From assembly GCA_013397115.1 (NCBI GenBank), contig VWZW01000995.1, positions 709,566 through 773,565 of the forward strand: a DNA stretch of 64,000 nucleotides. Direction: 5' to 3'. The notes under the pieces were generated by a model. It did no database searches and was not told the DNA's origin. It saw only the letters and a program-made list of their open reading frames with translations. Every line of letters starts with the position of its first letter. Positions within the stretch are counted from its first letter, which is position 1. This stretch comes from Edolisoma coerulescens. Taxonomy: Eukaryota; Chordata; Aves; Passeriformes; Campephagidae. The position numbers and the translations under genes are program-made. Of the stretch, positions 39,980 to 51,457 are shown in pieces.

Positions 39980-42357
39980 CTATTCTAATGGGTTTGTCAG
40001 GCTGATTATTGTCTGGAGTAAAACTAGCTTTGCTTGGAACAGGCAAGCAAGAGTGTTCTGCTCTGTGGCATTACAGAGTTTCTCTTTTATTCCTCTGAAG
40101 AAGCAGCAGCAGCAGCAGAAGTAATCAGTAAAGGGGAGGACATAAGATTGCAGTCAAGTAACAACCATTGTAAATTTGCTTAAAGTCTAAGCGATCTGGC
40201 TTACGCAGTGCAGGAATTTAGGTCTCTGTCCTCTGATTTCAGGGAGAGTTTAAGTCAGATGCTTTGCATACTGTTTCACAGTATTTGTGTTATAAGACTT
40301 GTCTTGTGGTGAAATTGACAATTAAATGGCAAAATTTAGTGCAATCACCCATTTCTTGATCGAGAGCAGCAGAGAGCTGTTATGGATGTTCAAATACTGC
40401 AGTGCTTCCAAAGATGTTATGATTTGTAACCTGTTGCCTTTAGAGTTCTCTCCAGGACAGCACATGAATACTTTTGTTGAAGAACGGACAGTGGACCTGC
40501 CTGCTGATTTATGTTACTCAAGAGTAGCAGTGTTAGGGGTATTCCCATTTAAAAAGAAAAAACTACACCACTTTGCTTAGAAAGCCATATAATCTCAAGA
40601 GTGTTTTCCTTTCTTCTGCTCCCTCTGATTTGACAGCACAAGGGAGGGCAGTATCATGACGATGTAGGTACATGGTAGTGTAGATTATCCCTAATATTTT
40701 GCAGCTATCTGCTTATTTATGTGAGTAACAAAGTCCAGAAAAACTAACATTGTTTTCATTGGCCTTTGAGACAGACACTTCCTTGACTGTGATAACATTA
40801 CACATTGGCTTAGATCAGGATAGGTGCTTTTGCACCAAAGGGCATCTTTTGCAAATTTTTGTGCTTTGGGTGCATGGAGGAGGAAGAGCAGAAGGGTTTG
40901 GTTCAGCTAACTTCTCAAAACTGTTAGATTCTGGTAACATTGTTTTCTTGGTACTTATTATAAAATTGGAAATAGTTCTTACTTTACCAGGTTGTTACAT
41001 TTTTAAGCTGTGTGTGCAACAGAATAGTGTCAATGCTTTTGACAACAGAGAACGCAGTCCTTTTTTCCCCACATGTATTTTTTAAAAAGAATGAATATGA
41101 TTGTGGCCTGTAAAAGGATTTTCAAATGTGCATCAAAATTTCTATGCACAATTGCCAAAGGACTTAACAGCTGCCCTTGAGTAAAGCAAGTCTTCAAACC
41201 ACACAAATACAGAAGGTAAAATTGGTCATGCATCTGGATCACTGAAGATTTAACTAGGCAGTCATTTTCCTTGCATGTTCCAGACAGGAGTGTGAGCCAG
41301 TTGAGAACTGCAGGTAACATGGCAGACATAAGGCCAAGTTGTTCTCTCCGGTTCCTCAGAAGTGTTTCTGTGACCTTACGTATTCTGATTCTTGCCTAGA
41401 GAAAATCAGGCAACAAAGACCAGCTGTATAATGACTTTTCTTCTGTTTCCTTTCTAACCTGTGCAACTGACCTGCTTCAGGGATGTTGAGATGCATATTG
41501 AAGTAAAAAGATTCAAGATCATCATATGTCAAATGAGATGTTTTTTGACTGTGGCATTCATTTTAGACCTTTAATTACCGTCCTTTATCCCCACCTAATT
41601 TAATTTCTTTAAATTTTAATCTCTCTTTCTTATCCCATTTTTTTTCCATTATACAAAGAACAATTTTTGTATCAGCAGGATTTAAATTAGGACCTTCACA
41701 ATGACATTAAAACATCTGTGTTTTAAACCAGCAGACCATTAGCTTACTGGTAATTATGGCACAAGGCACTCAGCATATATTTCCATGTGATTGTGACCAG
41801 CTTTTTGAGCAGATAGAAGTTGTAATTGTGCCTTTGGGGAGTGAGTGTCGTGAGAGGAAATGGGGCATGTGGAATATTGAGAGAAATAAGACAAGATCAA
41901 TGTCATTATTCACTTTGCTAGCACTGTGCTGTACATCTGTTTGATGATGGATACATTAGATCTGGATCCTCACTCCAACAGAGGAGCAGATCACCTGACA
42001 GCAAATTAAGAACATGTAAGGAATGAAGTTGATAGCCACAGAGAGCCATGGGTATATGGCTGATTTCAAAAAGAAAGGGAAAATCTCTCTATTTTCTGAT
42101 GAACTTCATAAATGTATGAGGCAAGTTGACTTTTGGAAGTTGTAGAGAGCCGTGCTTATGTGAGAAGTAGCCTTTCCAACAAGTCAACAGAAGCAAAAAG
42201 ATCAAAGGAGATTTGAGCTCAAGGGAAACAACGTGGTTGTTCTACTATGCTGATGTGGTGCAAAAACAGATACGGTGCTTTAAAGGCTTTAGATGTCCAT
42301 GAGCAAGGCCAACAAAGGGAACCTCACCAGCAGCACCTTACTGTAAAAAGAAACATG

Positions 42358-43717
42358 GAGTTGTAGTGGATGACTCTCTGTCAAGGGGCACTGCGTCACA
42401 CAACTGCCAGCCCGATAGGCAGTCACGAGGGGTATCCTGCCCTCCAGGAGCTGGGATCCATGGTGTTGCTGAGAGGGTACCCTGACTTCTCATGGACCAC
42501 AATCCCCATCACTTTTTCATATGGGTACAAATGATGCCGCAAGCCAAAAAATAGGTGGGATCAAGGAAAGCCCTGGCGAGGCAGGTGAAAAACATCCCAA
42601 GTCACCCCCATGCCCAAGTCATCTCATCTGTCCTCCCTGTTAGAGAAATGGGGACAGCCAGAGGCAGACACATTGTGCATATCAGTGTCTGGCTTCATGG
42701 CTGGTGCTGCTGAGAAGGTTTTGGGTTTCTTTAACAGTGGGTTGTGTTTTTATGACTGTAGCCTGTTATAGGGGAAGGGGATCCCTCTGGCTAAAAAGGG
42801 CAAGAGAATCTTTGGCAGCAGGCTGGCCAGTTTGCTCCGATGGGCTTTAAACTGAAGGACTTGAGGAGCTGGGTCCAAAGTGGCAACAATTGTGCCATTG
42901 CTTCCTCCTGGGGAGCAGGTCATAGCAACCAGTGCAGAGACAGATGTACCTTGGCTGCCCCTGAAATTGACGATCAAAGCACAAAACACATCATGGGCGC
43001 TTATGGTTACAGCAAGTCCTCTTACACCCCTCCTGGGGAACATGGTTCCTTGATTATATTATTTTTTATATATAATATGTATATATGTTAGTGCCTGCAT
43101 ACAAATGGATGCAGCATGGGGAATAAATAAGAAGAACTGGAAATGTATGTGTTTTCAGGGCCGTGATCTCATTGCAATTGCTGAGACATGGTGAGATTGC
43201 ACACTTGACTGGAATACTGCCATGGATACTGGGTATGATGGGAATCTGCTTTTTAGTAAGGATGGGTCAGAGAGGTGAGGTGGTAGAGTTGCTCCTCATA
43301 TGAGAAAGCAACTGGAATGTATCAAGCTCTACCCAGCTGAGAGTTTATGGGTAAGAATAAAGGGACAGGCACAGTTTGGTTGGCACTGTTGTGGGTGTTC
43401 ATCACAGGCTACGTGATCAGAGGGAGGAAGTTGATGAGGCTTTCTGTGAGCCATTAGAAATAGCCTTGTGGTCATAGGCTCTGGTTCTCCTGGGGGACTT
43501 CAACCACCCTGGTATTTGCTGGAGGGACAACACAGCCCAACACACACAGTCCAGGAAGTTCCTGCAGTTTACTGAAGATAACTTTTTGATGCAAGTGGTG
43601 GAGGAGCCAGCGAGGAAAGGTGTGTTGCTGGACCTTGTACTAACAAACAAGGAGGTACCAGTTGAAAACATAATGGCTGGAGGCAGCCAACCCTAAAAAT
43701 TCTGTGATTCTGTGATC
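42358..43717 (+). mobile_element. CR1 LINE, 5' region plus endonuclease joined to the 3' tail (internal deletion)
   Basis: A CR1 copy that includes the rarely retained 5' region: 'gagctgggatccatggtgttgctgagaggg', 'gggtacaaatgatgcc' and the 'ggctttaaactgaagga' block. Decayed endonuclease sequence follows ('caattgctgagacatggtg', 'ctcctgggggacttcaaccaccc'). At about 43665-43675 it jumps straight to the terminal 'attctgtgattctgtgat', ending near 43717, so the reverse transcriptase is missing. No ORF is intact. The start is approximate and could be up to 60 bp earlier. Confidence 0.88.
43056..43089. repeat. AT-rich tract inside a CR1 copy
   Basis: An A/T-only run dominated by TATATA-type dinucleotides lies within the CR1 copy at 42358-43717. 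It is probably an insertion or expansion after the element's integration. Confidence 0.7.
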
Positions 43718-44280
43718 TGTCACTAGAGTATACAGTAGGTTTTCTGCAGGAGTACCTCATCCTTTGGTGCAGCAGTGGCATATATGGCCCACATTCCTGA
43801 GAGCTACAGGTACAGTCGTATTCACTGCGCTTGTTACCAGTTATACCATGCCTATTGAAGCCCCATTGTATTATTTCCCAATTGCATATGTAATTCTGAG
43901 TTACAGGAGCTTCTGCTCTGTGACTGAAACATTTGGAAGCTGCTTGCACATTCTTGGGACATATTGGGGAACTCCAGGGTTTCAAGCACCAGCTTAACCA
44001 AAAAGATCCTTTTGTTACTTTCTTCCATTATGGCACCACTGGGGCTCAGCCTACATGTGAATCAAGGCTGCCATTTCAGTCATTTAGAAATACTTCTTTC
44101 AGAAAGAATCAGCTATCTCAAAAATTTCAGTAACATATTTGTTTGTCTTTTAATGACCATAACTGAGCAATCTAGTTTGGTGGGTTTGCATTCTGTCTCT
44201 TTACAATATCACGTTGCAGATAGTAATACAGTCAGTCTTTTAACTGGGTTAGAAGCAGGGAGGGGATAAGGCCAGGCTCA

Positions 44281-46402
44281 CTAGAGATGAGCCTGGGGGT
44301 GACAGGCCAGAGTTGGTGCAATGGACAGGCCAGCTGAAGTGCACCTACACCAATGCACATGGATAACAAACAAGAGGAGCAGGGAACCACTGTGCAGCAG
44401 GAAAGCTATGATGTATTCTCCATCACGGAAACATGGTGGGATGACTCTTATGACTGGAGTGCTGCAATATATGTCTATAAGCTCTTCAGAAGGGACAGGC
44501 AAAGCAGCAGAGGGGGTGGGGTAGCACTGTACATTAGGGAGTGTTTTGATTGTATTGAAAATTATGATGATGAAGATGACAAGTCTGAGTGCCTTTGGGT
44601 GAAGGTCAGGGGAAAGATCAGCAGGGCCTGTGGTGGGAGTCTGTTAAACCACCCAACCAGGATGAACAGACTGATGAGGCATTCTACAAGCACTGGCAGA
44701 AGTCTCTCAGTCTCCAGCCCTAATACTTGTGGGCAACTTCAACTTGCCAAGTGTCTGCTGGAAATACAGCACAACAGAGAGAAAGCAGTCTAGGAGGTTC
44801 CTGAAGTGTGTGGAAGACAACTTCCTTACACAACTGGTAAAGGAGCCTACTAGAGGAGGTGCCCTGCCAGACCAGTTGACTGTGAACAGAGAAGCACTAG
44901 TGGGTGATGTGGTGGTCAGTGGCTATCTTGGGCACCATGAAGTGACCATGAAGTGTTAGTTTTCAATACTGAGTGAAGTAAGGAGGGGCACCAGCAGAAC
45001 TTTCACCTTGGTCTCCCAGCAGGAAAACTTTGGCATATGTAGGAGATTGGTTGACAAGACTCTCTTGGGACTCAGCCCTGAAGAGCAAAGGAGTCCAGGA
45101 AGGCTGGATGTGCTTTAGAAGGAATTGTTAAATACTCAGAAGCAGGCTGTCCCCACATGTAGAAAGAGAAGTTGTCAGGAATAAGACTGACCTGGTTAAA
45201 TAGAGAGCTTTGGCTGGAACTTAGGGAAAAAAGGAAATCTATTGTCTCTGGAAGGAGGACCAGGTAACTTCAGAGGACTATCAGGATGCAGTGAGGCTGT
45301 GGAGGGAGATTAGAAGGGCCAAAGCCCAGCTAGAACTTGATTTGGCCTTCAGTTNTCACCTTGGTCTCCCAGCAGGAAAACTTTGGCATATGTAGGAGAT
45401 TGGTTGACAAGACTCTCTTGGGACTCAGCCCTGAAGAGCAAAGGAGTCCAGGAAGGCTGGATGTGCTTTAGAAGGAATTGTTAAATACTCAGAAGCAGGC
45501 TGTCCCCACATGTAGAAAGAGAAGTTGTCAGGAATAAGACTGACCTGGTTAAATAGAGAACTTTGGCTGGAACTTAGGGAAAAAAGGAAATCTATTGTCT
45601 CTGGAAGGAGGACCAGGTAACTTCAGAGGACTATCAGGATGCAGTGAGGCTGTGGAGGGAGATTAGAAGGGCCAAAGCCCAGCTAGAACTTGATTTGGCC
45701 TTCAGTTAAGGACAATGAAAAAACTTTCTATTAATACATTGGCAGCAAAAGGAGGGCCAAGAAGAGTCTCCATCACTTGTTGAATGCAGAGGGTAGTGTA
45801 GTGAGGATGAGGAAAAGGCTGATGTACTTAATGCCTTTTTTGTCTCAGTCTTCAATATCAAGACCAGTTGTCCGCAGGATATGCAGCCCCCAGAGCTGGA
45901 AGTTAGGGACAGGAAGCTGCGTGAAGCCCAAATAATCCAGAAGGAGGTGGTTCGTGACCTGCTATGCCAGTTAAACACAAGTCTATGGGGCCTGATGGGA
46001 TCCACCCCATAGTAATGAGGGAACTGGCAGAAGAACTTGCCAAACCACTCTCAATCATCTACCAGCAGTCCTGGTTAACTGGAGAAGTTCCAGCTGATTG
46101 GAGGTGGGGATTGGTCTCTCCTGCTGTGCCTGCAGTGAGCGGACAAAAGGAAATGATCTTAAACGGAGATGGGGAGATTCAGATTAGTAATTAGAAACAA
46201 ATTTTTGCTGGTAGTCAGGCACTGGAATAGGTTGCCTGGGGTAGGTGGTGGAGTTGCTGTCCCTGGAAGTGTTCAAGAGGCATCTGGGTCTGGTTCTGGT
46301 GATGTGGTTTAGTGTTTTAGGGACTACAGTCACAGTTCTGGTGGACAGTTGGACTGGATGATCTTGTACATCTCTTCCAACTTTGGTGATTATGTGATTC
46401 TA
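44281..46402 (+). mobile_element. CR1 LINE with endonuclease and part of reverse transcriptase, internally deleted
   Basis: About 2.1 kb of CR1 in the same orientation as the copy at 42358. The endonuclease region gives ITETWWDDSYDWSAA, SRGGGVALYIRECFD and, in another frame, MGNFNLPSVCWKYST. The inter-domain segment is followed by the start of the reverse transcriptase, KSMGPDGIHPIVMRELAEEL and LTGEVPADWR (45964-46110). It then jumps near 46120-46190 to the 3' region ('cactggaataggttgcctgggg', 'gatgatcttgtacatctcttccaa') and ends 'tatgtgattct' at about 46401. ORFs are frameshifted. It contains the tandem duplication at 45003-45707. Confidence 0.93.
45003..45707. repeat. 352-bp tandem duplication separated by one N
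   Basis: 45003-45354 is repeated as 45356-45707. I found one difference, GAGAGCTTTGG versus GAGAACTTTGG. Exactly one N (45355) sits at the junction. Both copies are CR1 inter-domain sequence. The near-identity inside an otherwise heavily mutated element points to a very recent event or, more likely, an assembly join in which overlapping contig ends were not merged. Confidence 0.95.
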
Positions 46403-49400
46403 AGGCAAAGAGTGCTGTGGCTGAGGTGAAAGACAGAGAACAGGCTTCTTAACAAATCAAATGATCTAAATTTAAGTTAGTCCATTCCCAAGAGCCACTT
46501 GTAATTACTCTGTTCTGTGGCTGATTTATTTATAACTATAGAGTTGCAATGGGAACAAAACATTAGGCCAAATTCTGACCTCAGAATATAAGTGTAGAAT
46601 AATTTTGTTCTGATTTTTTCAATTTTGATGGCATTACTTTGAGTTCATTCTACTGTAATTGAGGTCAGAATCTGTTCTCTTTTATCTAATTTTGAGCACA
46701 AAGAAGAGCAGTGTGTATGTTCAAAACAGGGCTGCAGCCACCTCAGTATGCTCATTTGTACCTTGAGGCTGACCAGATTTCGAGCCTCTTCTGTGTGCCG
46801 GGGACAGACAGACAGACTGACAGGCGCTCCAGTGCTGAGGAGTCTAGGTAGCTCACTACACAGTTATCAGTTGCTTTCAGTGATACAAGGAGATGCTTTT
46901 TAACTCTTTAGGACATTGTGTCAGTTTGTTTGTTTTGCTGGAATGGGAGAGAAGTCAGAGAGCCATTACCAGTTCTGCTGTGCCCAAATGATATATTTGT
47001 GATAGCAGCAATGTTTCACTGTTTATTTAAGAGTAAATGAATCAGATACAACTCCACAAAATTGGAGAAATTCTGCAACAGCAGGTGAAGCTATGCAATT
47101 TGTCTGAAATCTTGATTCATGTGAGGAGCATGGGGAAACACTGCAAGTTTATTATGAATCCTAGGCTGTTCTATACCAGCTATTTTTTTTAATGTGTTGC
47201 TTACATGTTCTCAAATTGACTGTGTAATGCATCTAAAAAGCTGTCAGATGAAGTCCTCTCTCACAGCAGAAACAGAAACTCTGTGGCTTTTGCACTTACT
47301 GCCTATAACTGTGAAGTGGGAACATGGCCTGAAGAGAAGTTAAAGGATTTGACAGCTTTAATCTGTTTATTCAGATTGTTTTAGTCAGTTAATACAGAAG
47401 TAGGAACATCTTCATTACAGCAACATTCTTCAGTAACAACTATATGTCAGCCCTTGGAAGATGAAACTAATTATTCTCCATTTTGGAACATATCTGTTCT
47501 GGTTTAGAAAACATAGTGCTTTCAAAAATTCATCTCTCAGTTCAGCAAACCAGCTTGCAGTGAAAAGTGTCAGTTATTCCCTTTCCCCCCTTTTTTAAGA
47601 CTTGACATTTTCTTGGGTATGTTTTTTAATTTCTGGTTTGGGTAGATTTTACAGAAATGTAAAGCAGGTTGCTGCTGTAATCATTCTTGAATTGAGCCAT
47701 GCTCTGATGGCTGGAATGGGAATGTGATCCCCCTGGTTAATAAGCAACTACTTGGGGTTTCTATTACGGTTTTGGTAGATTATATTTATTTTGCCCTTGG
47801 AAATAACAACAATTGTTATAATCCAGGTGCTTGGCTTAATTGTGTGGAGTTGCAATTTAAACATTGCCAAGACATCTGTACATACTGTCATTTCTGTAAT
47901 TTAACCATTTCTTAGTTCATGTCTTGAGCATTCAAGCCTTCTCCTCTATGATCTTCCATAATAGCTTTAGCATTTAAATGAATGGATTTGACAACCAAAA
48001 GCAAACATTTCTTAAAAAGATAAAGTAGCTCTGCTTTGATAGATGCAGCTATTTTTCTGATCCCTGGTTTATGCATCAGGAATAAGAAGGGCAGCACTGC
48101 ATCTCTACAAGCTACTTTAAATTATTTCAAAAGGATTTGACTCTGGTGAACCCAGTACAGGCCAAAAAAACCCAACACATTTCCCAACATTATCTGCACC
48201 TCAGCAATGGTAAATGTAGAAGCAGTTCAGGGATGCTTCTGCAGCCTGATGTTCTTCCCTGCTCACGTGCTGATGGACACACCAATGTTCATATCCACAG
48301 TGGATATATCCTGGTACCTCCTTGGCCAGGGACTCCAAAATAAGGTGCATGTTTATGTTGATCAAAAGCAGACTGGTTACAGCCACAGTTGATAATTTAT
48401 GTCATCTGTAATCAGAAATCTGGTTTTGGTATGGAAATTCTCTCTGTATGTCCTCACATCACCCTCAGTGAAACTGGGCAATTTGTCCAATAATTCACTA
48501 CTCTTATGAATGCTGAGCAATATTTAACAGGAGACTAAAACTTGAAAACTAGAAAGCTTGCAACAGTGTTAATTTAGTATCTCCACCTTCTTTCTGCCAA
48601 TAATAAACGTTTTTCTTGTTCAGAGCATGAACTGGGCTTTTAGGGAGTATGGAACTGGTTGGCTGTGAAGTTTTTTTATTTTTTAAGAAGCAATAGCTGT
48701 ATTTATGTGGTTCGACTAAAGCATGAATTAGATAACTAAAAAATCAGGAGACTGTGCAACAAAGCAGAGTAGCAGGAAAATTCCAAGCATGGCACTAAAG
48801 TCATTATGTCTGAGAGACAATCATAGAAAGAGATGAGACTTTAAGATTTTGGGGGACAGCTTAGTGGCACATAACTCCATGCAAGAAGTCTTTAATAGAG
48901 AGCAGTTCTGAAGAAATTATCGGTGTCCCATTATTGATGCCTGACAGTTTATTAGCAAATGGTGCTTTTGCAGCTGCTTTGAAGTCTCCAGCTACAAAGC
49001 TGTGTAACTTTAAAAGTGTTCTGAAAGAGTCGTTCCTGTATCTCTTCAAGAGATTTTCTATTAAAGAAGCAATCAGATTGGTACATGTAACTGGGAGGAA
49101 GTTGAAAGCAAAAGGGTCTTTCTATCAGTTATTTCAAATTCGTTATTAAATTTGATGCTGTGAAATGCCACTGTTGAGTAACATGAACAGGAAGAGTGTC
49201 TGTTACTTCTAAGTTATTGCATTATGTAAATCCATTGATGTTAATGGGTCGGTGAGCACTGCAGTGAAAATCACCTTTCTGAATGTTACAACACTGGATG
49301 CATTAATTATATTTTACAGGGGAAAAAAAGAACTTGTTCCTGTCAGTCTTGATCCATTAAAGTTGCTTAAGTGTTTGGCTATCTTTGGTGCTAGCTGTCA

Positions 49401-49554
49401 AATAAATGTATGCATAAAGTGATCTTCTGGATTGGAAAGGAGGCCTAGGAAGTCATAACCTAGTTTGCAATTACAATCTCACGCTTTGCTGTAAAGCTTT
49501 TGTCTTGAGAGGATGACAGGATGGTTATGACAACCTTGCCTTCTCTATTCACAG

Positions 49555-49757
49555 GTGTTCCCTTTCCAAAGAACTTCCTCCAGATCTGCAAGAAGATACT
49601 CTGTCGGCTTTTTCGGGTGTTTGTTCATGTCTACATCCATCATTTCGACCGTATCATCCTTATGGGGGCTGAGGCCCATGTCAACACCTGTTACAAGCAT
49701 TTTTATTATTTTGTGACAGAGCTCAACCTCATAGACCGCAAAGAACTAGAACCTTTG
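49555..49757 (+). CDS. MOB3B: MOB3B coding exon 2 (rest of codon 140 to residue 207)
   Basis: This is the second coding exon, 203 nt. It follows an acceptor with a pyrimidine-rich tract ending TTCACAG at 49554. Its first two bases complete a Gly codon split after the first base, and the frame continues into [15 protein letters not shown]. It encodes the C-terminal half of the Mob fold, including the conserved [16 protein letters not shown] helix. His164 and His169 there complete the zinc site with Cys82 and Cys87 of exon 1, by position against MOB1. The block [15 protein letters not shown] is typical of MOB3 proteins. The exon ends after Leu207 at a GTAAGT donor (49758). If intron 3 were retained, the frame would add VSVESGQKL and stop at 49785-49787, removing the normal C-terminus. 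The exon lies 31 kb from exon 1. Confidence 0.97.
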
Positions 49758-50609
49758 GTAAGTGTGGAGTCTGGGCAAAAGCTCTAGGAAATTTTCCTCC
49801 TCCCTTCACCAAGTCTTTCTCATCCTTGTTGCAGTGAGTTTCCTTTAGGAACAAGGTCTGTCGTTCAACATAGACAATTTAAAGGGATGAACTCTGCCTC
49901 TCTGCATAAACCCATTCCTTCTGCTGCAGTATTTGTGAAATCCTCAGTAGGCTCTGTAGAAAGAGAAGAGTGCAATGTATTTTATATAGAAAAATACAAG
50001 GTGGAAAATCGTGGTGTTTGAAAACAGAAGTTCATTTGTCTTCTGCTTCTTCCTCTACTATATATTTAGTATATAATTTTATTCTCTCTGTTTTCATTGG
50101 TCAGTAACAGCATGGCAGTAACTCATAGCAGTCACTTCAATGCATGTGAAGGGAACAGTTATCTATGTAAAGGTGAATTGTGAGGTTTTTCAAGTCTTTA
50201 AGTAGGTGTTTGTGAAGGTATTGAGTGTATTAGATCCAGACCACACTCTGAATCTGAGTGAGATAGATGAGGTGAGACAGAGGTTCAGATAATTAGCAGT
50301 GTAACAAAACCAGACACTTCCTTGTGGACTGAAACATATTAAAATTAAATTCATTGTTTCCAGAAGCAAGGGCCCAGAAATGGAAATGTTTTTGCCGTTG
50401 CTTGCAAATGCAAATAAAAAAAGTATAAGCAGAGAAGGAAAAGTAAGAGACAATTCAGAAAGCAGTTCAAATCCGCACTGTGGGTGTTTAGCCAACTTTA
50501 AAAGGGATCAGGGAGACATTTCTCCTTAGATCAGAGTTTGGAATATACTGTATCACACAACCCATTAGGAAGTGCTGGAATCACTGGGTTTTTTGGGGTT
50601 TTTTTACAC

Positions 50610-50705
50610 AGAATCACAGGACAGCTGAGGCATTGGCTGGCACCTGTGGATATCACATAGTCCAGATCCCTGTGTCACCTAGAAAGGGTACCCAGGACCA
50701 CATAA
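50610..50705 (-). mobile_element. CR1 LINE, antisense 3' tail scrap
   Basis: 'cagaatcacaggacagctgagg' followed by 'atatcacatagtccagatccctg' and 'gtcacctagaaagggtacccaggacc' is the complement of a CR1 3' end. It is about 95 bp, diverged, with an approximate 5' limit. Confidence 0.75.
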
Positions 50706-51379
50706 TGTTTTAGTTGTTTCACATAAAGGCACGTTGCAAGGCCATGCATAGCATAGTTGGTATGAAACAATTCTGAAAGTGTGGCAAAGTGATGTTTGCC
50801 TGCGTTTCTGCAGGAATTGGAGCTGTTGCAGATGTGGTTCTTGTATATGCTTACACTGATTGGAGGAGAGTCTGTGAAGTAAGACAAAATGCATCACCTT
50901 GTTTTCAACAGTTTGCAAGGCCCACTGAAAGGCACTTCATTTTGCATGTATTGATCAGTTGAAATGATCTATGTTTTTTCCTGCATAGGAGAATTTAATA
51001 TGCTATGTAAATATGTCCTAAGGGATAGAAGGCAGCTCTGCAAAAAATAATTTTTCTGGCAGACTAGTCATGCTAGGTTAGCTTGTAGCTATTAAATGCT
51101 GAAGTTGTGTCGCTTTCAGGGCTTGCCCTGGGCAGGGCAATCCGGGGTTGCGACCTTCCTAGAGAAAGCGTCCCGTCCCGCAAGGGAAAGGCTTTTCCAG
51201 GGGCCTTTGCAACTTCTCCCCAGCGATAGGCAGTTCCAGCGAGTGTAGCTGCTTTAGCTACAAATGATTTCAGCTCTCGGTGATCCAGCTCTTTGTGAAA
51301 TCAGCTCGTGTGATGCCACCTGGGCAGAACCCGGGGACAGAGAGAGAGGGAGCGTTGCGTAGCGAATTCCACAGGTAGC

Positions 51380-51385
51380 TTTATT
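51380..51385 (-). terminator. LTR polyadenylation signal (AATAAA on the - strand)
   Basis: AATAAA in the solo LTR, about 66 nt downstream of the TATA-like box in transcription direction. This spacing places a short R region between them. Confidence 0.6.
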
Positions 51386-51450
51386 CAGCCCTTCCTGCGA
51401 AGGGGGCCAGATGTAAAAGTTCCCCTCACTCAGGGCGAGCCCAGGGGGTT

Positions 51451-51457
51451 CTTTTAT
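51451..51457 (-). promoter_or_regulatory. LTR TATA-like box (ATAAAAG on the - strand)
   Basis: Core promoter element of the solo LTR, oriented antisense to MOB3B. Whether it is active cannot be told from the sequence. Confidence 0.5.

Larger units (their letters stand above)
18399..49554 (+). other. MOB3B: MOB3B intron 2 (31,156 bp)
   Basis: Intron between coding exons 1 and 2, with GTAAGT donor and TTCACAG acceptor. It has accumulated CR1 LINE fragments in both orientations, a 170-bp direct-repeat pair, a TG microsatellite and a short palindrome, listed separately. Stretches with nothing recognisable are 18399-22589, 26885-33480, 36263-38820, 39980-42358 and 46403-49554. Unique sequence is AT-rich with only chance-length open frames. 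Confidence 0.9.

Noticed and set aside
40103..40118. Short CAG/AGC triplet run
   Set aside because: Only about five units, with no coding context.
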